The notes under the pieces were generated by a model. The model worked only from the letters and a program-made list of their open reading frames with translations, was not told the origin of the DNA and did not search any database. A stretch of 64,000 bases of DNA from Aporrectodea caliginosa (Eukaryota; Annelida; Clitellata; Crassiclitellata; Lumbricidae): the NCBI GenBank assembly GCA_020284085.1, contig JACEVL010000415.1, forward strand, positions 2,912,227-2,976,226, read 5' to 3'. The position numbers were made by a program, and so were the translations under genes. This document shows, piece after piece, positions 58,236 to 64,000 of this stretch. The number at the start of each line of letters is the position of its first letter. Positions within the stretch are counted from its first letter, which is position 1.

Positions 58236-61200
58236 ATGGCGCAAATACCGAGTTTCGAAGATGGTAATCCATCTGATTGGCCAACCAATTTTTCAGAATT
58301 TAAGGTAATGCAGGCGGCATTAAATTCAGTTATCAGATCGTCTACCGCTTATCTTGAATGACACTTGCTCGGTTTAGATTTTAAGTTGCAATAGTAGGCT
58401 AGTGTGCTATTGTAGGCAAGCATTTAATATCGGTGTGCGTAAGTTTACGGGCGTCGGACGGTATATTTTCGCATGTGCGCGGAAGGTACAATGTTTTCTA
58501 AAGACGACACTAACCCTGACCCTAACCGACCCTCACGACGAAGGGTGCGGGCCGAAACCCGAATCCCCGAACGAATTTCGGCCGGATCCCTGAAATTATT
58601 TTCTAAGTCCGACTCGAATGAATATAATTTACAAGTAAACATGTAAATAGGCAATATATCGATATACATCAAGGCCACGCTAGGTCTATGTCATGGTTAC
58701 AATTTAACTCTCGGGAGTTCGTCCGCTTCTAGAAAACTGTTTTCGGGAAATCGGGCTTTTGTGTATTTTCAGCGTTTTCGGGGATTCGGGTTTCGGATAC
58801 CAGTTTGCCAGAATCGATAGCCGGCAACAGATTCACCCTATTTCTTAAAATGCTACTGAAACATGTAGAATGCCCACACGTTGGTAATTTTGGACCGATG
58901 TTCCCATATGGGACATATAAACTGTTTGCGTGGTGCTTCTGCGGCGGAAAATGCCGCCACGCAACCCGCGAAAAATTTACTTCTGCGGCGGAATTTTTAC
59001 ATTTTATCTAAAACAACTCTAACCCTAACACTGACCCTAACCGACCGTCACAGCGCTTAACCTGACCCTAACCGACACTCACGAGGCCAAACCTGACCCT
59101 AACCGACCCTCACGACGCCAATTTATAGGAAGTACCGCGTTTTGAACAACGCGCATGCGCTGAAGGTTGCGCAAAGCGCTTCCGCCGCAGAATTGTGTCG
59201 AAAATGTTACTTCTGCGGCGGAATTTTCCGCCGCAGAAGATTTATCCAAACTGTTTACTCCTCATTTACAAAGCATATGCAAATCATCTGCTATGGTTAT
59301 ACTCTGTAGCTCTGCTAATGGCCGATTCTCTTCGATGAGCAGCTTCTGGAAAATATGTTGGTCCTTTGACAGGCATTCATTCCATCTGGAACTCTCCACT
59401 TTCCTCATGTCTGCAATTCTCTTTCGCTGTAACCTGAAAACTTACCTCTTCTGGTGTTTTATGGTTCTTTATGTTTCCTGTTACCCAGCTTCAGCATACA
59501 CTTCTGAACTTTGTAAGGAAGGCTTTGTTAGTAATATAATAGAAGCAGAAATGAAGGATGTCATGAAGTTAACTTTTCCCATTACGCTAATTTGACTCAG
59601 TTCGTTTCAGTAGGTGGCGCTGCTAAAATCGTATACGTTCTGAAGGTCGTAATAAACTGGACTCTATTTCGCATGCGGCCTGTGGGATGATTTTTAGAAG
59701 AAGCAGTAGTTATGTCATTCATGAATTGAACTTTTCCTTTTACACTGTCGAGTAGGCTCATTTCATTTCGGTAGGTGGCGCTGCTAAGAACATGGACACA
59801 CATCGATGTTTACAAGAATATACAAGAACTGGATCGCTAACTGAACATTGCGTAGATTCAAATTTGCGTGTAATGAAAGTTCGGACGGGCATGTGACCCA
59901 CGGGATAATTTTTCAAATTCTTTTAAGCTGTCTTAGGGCGGACAAACATATAGTTGAATTATAGCTGTATTATATTGCGTGTCTCATTCTGCGCCAACTG
60001 AGTTTCTATAATCTTACTCCTTGTTGGATGTATTTGCCCAGAAGCCATAATTGGGCATCCTATCTTTTTGGAGCCAGATATTTTATCAGTGTTCATTGGT
60101 TTTAGACTTACATTAGAAACTAGAACTGGCACAAGACACTAGAATCCACACTAGTTGATAAACTGTGTTTTGACTGATTGTTTTTTGTAGCTTCACATTT
60201 CTGAGCAAATATTGTGAATTAGTTAAATAAATAAATCCTGTTGCATTACGACAGGAAATAGTGTTTTAAGTCCTTTGCTTGCCAGGGCCCATTCTGCAGG
60301 ATTTAGCTAGAGGTGTGTGCCCTGCTGAACTTACACTGCTTGGTGTCTTTTTCAGGAACTGGAAACAATCCTTGGCTGTGGAATCTGCTTCGAGTATATG
60401 GCAACTGCCATGGTTACAAAGTGTTCACATAACTGTATGATAATATTCTTGTCTGATTTTCATGCTTCGCTTTCACGATTTTTATGTTTTGCATTAAAGA
60501 ATGAGAATAATTGCTTTAGATTGTTGTTAAAAAATAAACTACCTGATATGTTGTATTGCCTAGTATACTGCTGATCATAGATGGAATGACCTACTGCTTG
60601 ACTTCTGTGGCGCTACCATTTAGGACATGTATTTCACCTTTGACATGCTTTGACATCCGTTATTTTCTTAATCATTTTGAACTAAAATCCTCTGTGATGG
60701 ACGTCATACTTACATTACTTACTGTAATAATAATCTTTTCTTTATTGAAGCGCCTGACAAACGCACTGCGCTGCACATTTACATGTTATGCAATTGAAAC
60801 AATTCACAAGGACACAAATGACAGAAGACATAAATCTTAACTACTAACAGAACAGACAGCCTGCAATACACGGTGCTAATAGCAGCCTACAAAGCATGTC
60901 CGCCCTACGGGAACTCGAACTCGGTACCTCTCGCTCTCTATGCCAGTGTGTTATCCAATGTGCTATCGGGCCCCCTTGTTTCTTATTCTGATGTATTCTC
61001 CCACCTTATTGCGCACTTGACCAAGTTGTCTTTTGCTGAAGCGTGTTTTCCATCATGTTTTAAATCTGTCTTAGTCATCCCTGTACTTAAGAAACCTGTT
61101 CTGAACTCAATAACCGAGGTTCAGCAGAACTTGAGCTTCAGTGGTTTGGCCATAAACTCAGATAAATCTTAGGTGATTATGTCTGGTTCTTTCTATTAGT

Positions 61201-64000
61201 CAGAAAATTTTTAAATAACGTATTAGCTACCTATTCACATTACCTTTTTAGCACTTTAAGTTCAGCATTAAGCCACCGTGTATAGATTGTTTCTGTTTTT
61301 TAGTCTGTTCACTCTGCATTCGCCGTTACATCTGCTACAAGCAGCAGTGTCCTATTTGCCTTGATGTAAGTTTACACATTGTGGAATATTGGTAATGTTG
61401 TTTTATAACAGTTAATGCTCTCCTTTCAATATATATATTCCTGAAGCAGCAAGTATTGCTCTGGACAAGAGTCTGCATCTTTAAAGTGGTTTAAACAGCA
61501 TTTGACTAATTTAGTTTATTGGAGCTAAATGACTGACTGGACTTACATGTCAACAAGTAGTAAACATCATGAATTCTCTAAGTAGTTGTCAAGCCATGTT
61601 TTAGGACCAACACCACCAAAATATTAATTGTTCTTGAGGTTGAATGCTATGTTGGTACTTGTTTTGATTGCTTGTGGGATGCTGTTGAACTGTTATGCAA
61701 CTTCTGGTGATGATTGCATCAGTTGCACAGATAAAATTTCTTCTGGCCTTTGACAGTCTTTGACAGTTTTGTGCTATAGGCAAGGACAAAAATGCCACCC
61801 TTACTCATAAATGACATCCTGTTGATGGAAGTGACCGTCATGTATTTTGCCGGAATTTGCGACCCCTTGAAAAATGCCACTCTAGGCAGCCGCCTATATC
61901 ACCCCTACCTAAAACCGGCACTGTTTGTTTACACCGCTGGAAATGTAATAAAATTTAAATTGTATTGGTAAAGCTGTATTGTTTCCTCTGACAAAAACAC
62001 CACTTGGTACTGTGAAAAACCAGTGGGATGTAATGAAAATTACTGAGTCATTATTAAAATGTACAGATGTTCTAAACATGTCTTAGTCTAAACTGAATTT
62101 ATATTTTTAGAATTGTATTTGTAGGAATGATTTCATGCTTCGTTCATTATCTACTTTGTGAAGGTAGCATACATGATTGATAAGTGCATATTGTGTTATA
62201 AGTTTTACCCACTTTTATCACATTTAATTGATTAGTAATTAATTATGTTTTCTCTTTAAATAGGCCGTGTTGGAATCAGATCTGCGCAACAATCGTATTG
62301 TAGATGAAATTATTCAACATTTTACAAAGTCCAGGTAAGCAGTATTAACCTTTTACAGATGAGGGTGTACTAAACACTACATGTGAAAACAATGCTTGTC
62401 ATCGTTAAAGGATTAATGAAATAACGATCATCATTTTGCATAGAGGTTTAGAGTTCAGCTGTTTTTCTGTTCGTATCTGATAAATGTACTAAGGGTGTTA
62501 CTGGTTAAATTTTGAACAGGAGCAGTGGCTGCTTTCAAGCCTTGCCCATCGAATGCACATACAGGAAGTGGGCAAAGCAGCAGCAGAAGGTGTTAGGTAG
62601 CGGTCATTTTGTACTGCTTTTGGTATTTAAAGAATGTTATTGACTGTTTATTAATATTATGAAAAAAATTGATATTGAATTTTTATATACTTTTGAGAAT
62701 GGAAATGGACGATTACTTGGCAAGTAACCTGATATAGCTATGCACAGGTCAAAGTAGAATGTTGAGTCTTTGCAGACGATTTCAGTGTTGATAATGATTC
62801 TGTACAGAACGAAGCTGCTTACATTGATGAGAGCGAACCCGGACTTAGACGAAGGTCGTTCCAGTTCCAACGCTACAGATATCAAGGAAACGGCATCAAC
62901 TCCAACTTGTGGCCGATTGAACCAAGCGAAGTCCTCGTCCAGCCCAGACCTTGGAAGTTCCATTGCTCAAGCTAAAGTTTCAGAGGTAGACTTGGAGAAA
63001 AAACAGGTTTGTTTATGTGGTTTGATTCTTGATGGGATTGTTACCTAAATTCACAAGCAGTTAAATGCTGATCACGTTCTGTGTTGAGTTAATGCATTCA
63101 GGATGTGCAAGATGGTGTTGACAATCTAGAAATGGGCAAGCATAGGTATGGATTTGAAAGCCTTAATTTCCTTTAAGCTAATCTCTGAGCTGAGAGCCAC
63201 ATGTCATCCGGCTGAGTTTCATGCTCTTCCTATCTGATCGTTAGTTTGGTCATTTTTCTAAAGCGTCTTTCTTGCCTATGTTAATTATGTCTTTTCTATT
63301 ATGTTATTATTGGTGTTATTGGTCAGATATGAAGTTTCAACAATTCTTTTGACTTTGTTTAATGGCAGTTCTGTGAGTGTGGACTCATTGTCTTAAAGCT
63401 AGGCCTATTTGTTTGCCTTCTTCGGTATTGCAGAAGTCTGTATGTATGGCCAGTTAACATCCGGTATCTGGTTTCATGTTTATTTTCACATCTAAATCTC
63501 ATGAATGTCAGCCAAATGATCCTATATTGTATATCTTTGGAATGCATATGACAAACACAGTAAATTTGAACATCATTTCTGTGCTTTTTCAGAAGTTTAT
63601 TGCATGTACAAGGCTGTAAGATATTCTGTATTTTATTACCTATGCTTTCTCCGAATAAAACTGCTGAAATTGCATTGTTTCTTTTGTTGTCTTCAGAAAG
63701 GAAAGCCCGATGTTTTGTCTAGCTACTTCTTTGCTGGAAGGAACAAGTCGGAGAATAAAACCAACTCAAGTGCATCCTTGGCTCTCAGTTCACAAAATGG
63801 AGACAGCGGCTGCATAGCTTTGGACGTAGATAATGAATCGGATGTTACTATTGATGGTGACCCCTTGTCAAATCCTCCTGCAGAGAACTCCAATTACTCT
63901 GATTGTTTGTGGAGTGCTAAGCTGACTAATTCAGAATCTGACACACACCAAAGTGGTTACTGTGAAACCAAAAGTAACCAAAATGATTCAGATTTTGGTT
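58236..64000 (+). CDS. RAD18: RAD18-like E3 ubiquitin ligase, 5' six exons (gene continues beyond the window)
   Basis: RING-type E3 ligase that with RAD6/UBE2A monoubiquitinates PCNA Lys164 at stalled forks. Exons: 58236-58304, 60356-60434, 61304-61365, 62264-62334, 62808-63006, 63697-64000 and on. All GT-AG, all phases consistent, at least 261 residues. Start ATGG in an AAG context is a strong Kozak site. C3HC4 RING: Cys 31, 34, 46, His 48, Cys 51, 54, 65, 68, embedded in LGCGICFEY, KCSHNFCSLCIRRYICYKQQ and CPIC. It is followed by LESDLRNNRIVDEIIQHFTK as in vertebrate RAD18. Exons 5-6 are Ser/Asn-rich and acidic, with PDVLSSYFF resembling a PCNA-binding motif. The UBZ zinc finger and SAP domain should lie to the right of the window. 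The acceptor at 62807 was chosen over 62774 because only it keeps the phase-2 frame open. Confidence 0.9.
58500..58800. mobile_element. MITE-like inverted repeat in RAD18 intron 1
   Basis: CCGAAACCCGAATCCCCGAA (58552-58571) and its exact reverse complement (58777-58796) form a perfect 20-bp inverted repeat around about 205 bases. A CTGACCCTAACCGACCCTCA unit precedes it at 58515. Confidence 0.6.
58930..59245. repeat. TTCTGCGGCGGAA hairpins and ACCCTAACCGACCCTCACG repeats in RAD18 intron 1
   Basis: TTCTGCGGCGGAA recurs near 58938 and 58981. At 59211-59238 it is paired with TTCCGCCGCAGAA over two spacer bases. Between them are at least four CTGACCCTAACCGACxCTCA units (59020-59115), related to the one at 58515. 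Confidence 0.65.
60356..61365 (+). CDS. RAD18: RAD18-like exons 2-3: RING finger
   Basis: 60356-60434 (donor AACT/GTATGA) and 61304-61365 (acceptor TTTTTTAG, donor GAT/GTAAGT) join within the Phe codon of HNFC. Together they hold all eight zinc ligands. The basic RRYICYK stretch follows the family pattern. Confidence 0.93.
60724..60972 (-). mobile_element. tRNA-derived SINE in RAD18 intron 2
   Basis: On the minus strand, A box TAGCACATTGG (60965-60955) and B box near GAGTTCGAGTTCC (60922-60910) form a tRNA-like head. The body ends GTGCGTTTGTCAGGCGCTTC, then AATAAAGAAAAG and a short (ATT)n tail at 60724-60734. The 3' half is shared with 3767-3832. It is inserted antisense to RAD18. Confidence 0.75.
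60975..61175 (+). mobile_element. CR1/L2-like reverse transcriptase fragment in RAD18 intron 2
   Basis: FPSCFKSVLVIPVLKKPVLN matches the RT N-terminal motif (FPxxFKxAxVxPLxKK). FSGLAINSDKS at the end resembles another RT segment (GLxLNxDKS), so the copy is internally deleted. Confidence 0.65.
61835..61923. mobile_element. hAT-like end fragment in RAD18 intron 3
   Basis: Ends ACCTAAAACCGGCACTG, the same terminus type as the element at 30054-31316 (CAGTGCCGG). Only one end was recognised. Confidence 0.45.

Noticed and set aside
59015..59115. Interstitial telomere array
   Set aside because: CCCTAAC occurs within a longer, different repeat unit rather than as a tandem hexamer.
62520..62589. Extra RAD18 exon (AACAG acceptor, AAG/GTGTTA donor)
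   Set aside because: It keeps phase if exon 5 began at 62775, but direct joining of 62334 to 62808 is simpler and matches RAD18 sequence better.

Overview
The window is a piece of an animal nuclear genome: split genes with GT-AG introns, long AT-rich noncoding stretches, many microsatellites and a dense mosaic of retrotransposon and DNA-transposon remains. The protein families (BRPF/peregrin, RAD18, a HNK-1-type carbohydrate sulfotransferase) are metazoan, and the repeat content (hAT-type MITEs, tRNA-derived SINEs, RTE- and CR1/L2-like LINEs, a Ty3/gypsy element) suggests an invertebrate, plausibly marine. A phylum cannot be assigned from the sequence alone. The octamer TAGGCCTA is strikingly frequent between about 8 and 42 kb and almost absent from the gene block that follows.

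Layout. 1-2.6 kb: left-pointing Ty3/gypsy element whose gag-protease frame is open to the window edge, with a probable LTR carrying a TATA box and tandem palindromic repeats. 3.6-5.6 kb: a SINE tail grown into a long (TAA)n tract, then a hairpin-forming element with a (TATG)n loop. 6.43-10.39 kb: a foldback-like composite with inverted arms of a 16-bp satellite and a possible 8-bp target duplication, invaded by two long-TIR transposons (one with a broken transposase-like frame) and one MITE. 10.4-32 kb: mostly intergenic, with LINE fragments, a (GA)n tract and five hAT-like elements, three of them with perfect 8-bp duplications. 21.9 kb holds a candidate membrane-anchor exon and 32.4-33.3 kb the catalytic exon of a chondroitin 4-sulfotransferase-like gene. 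34-42 kb: LINE fragments, including two facing each other, and another hAT MITE.

43.16-54.12 kb: a BRPF1/2/3 (peregrin) homologue in 12 coding exons on the + strand. All splice phases agree and add up to 1,059 codons plus stop. It keeps the Enhancer-of-Polycomb-like segment, the PHD / zinc-knuckle / extended-PHD module, the coiled region and a full PWWP domain, but the bromodomain lacks its ZA loop and the acetyl-lysine-binding asparagine. 56.10-57.46 kb is a two-level nested transposon, with a TTAA-flanked element inside a hAT element that has its own perfect 8-bp duplication. 58.24-64.00 kb is the 5' part of RAD18 (RING E3 ligase) in six exons, running off the right edge.

BRPF (scaffold of MYST acetyltransferases) and RAD18 (PCNA ubiquitination) are adjacent and co-oriented but work in different processes; nothing suggests they are co-regulated. 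Most of the unusual content lies in the mobile elements and in the altered bromodomain.
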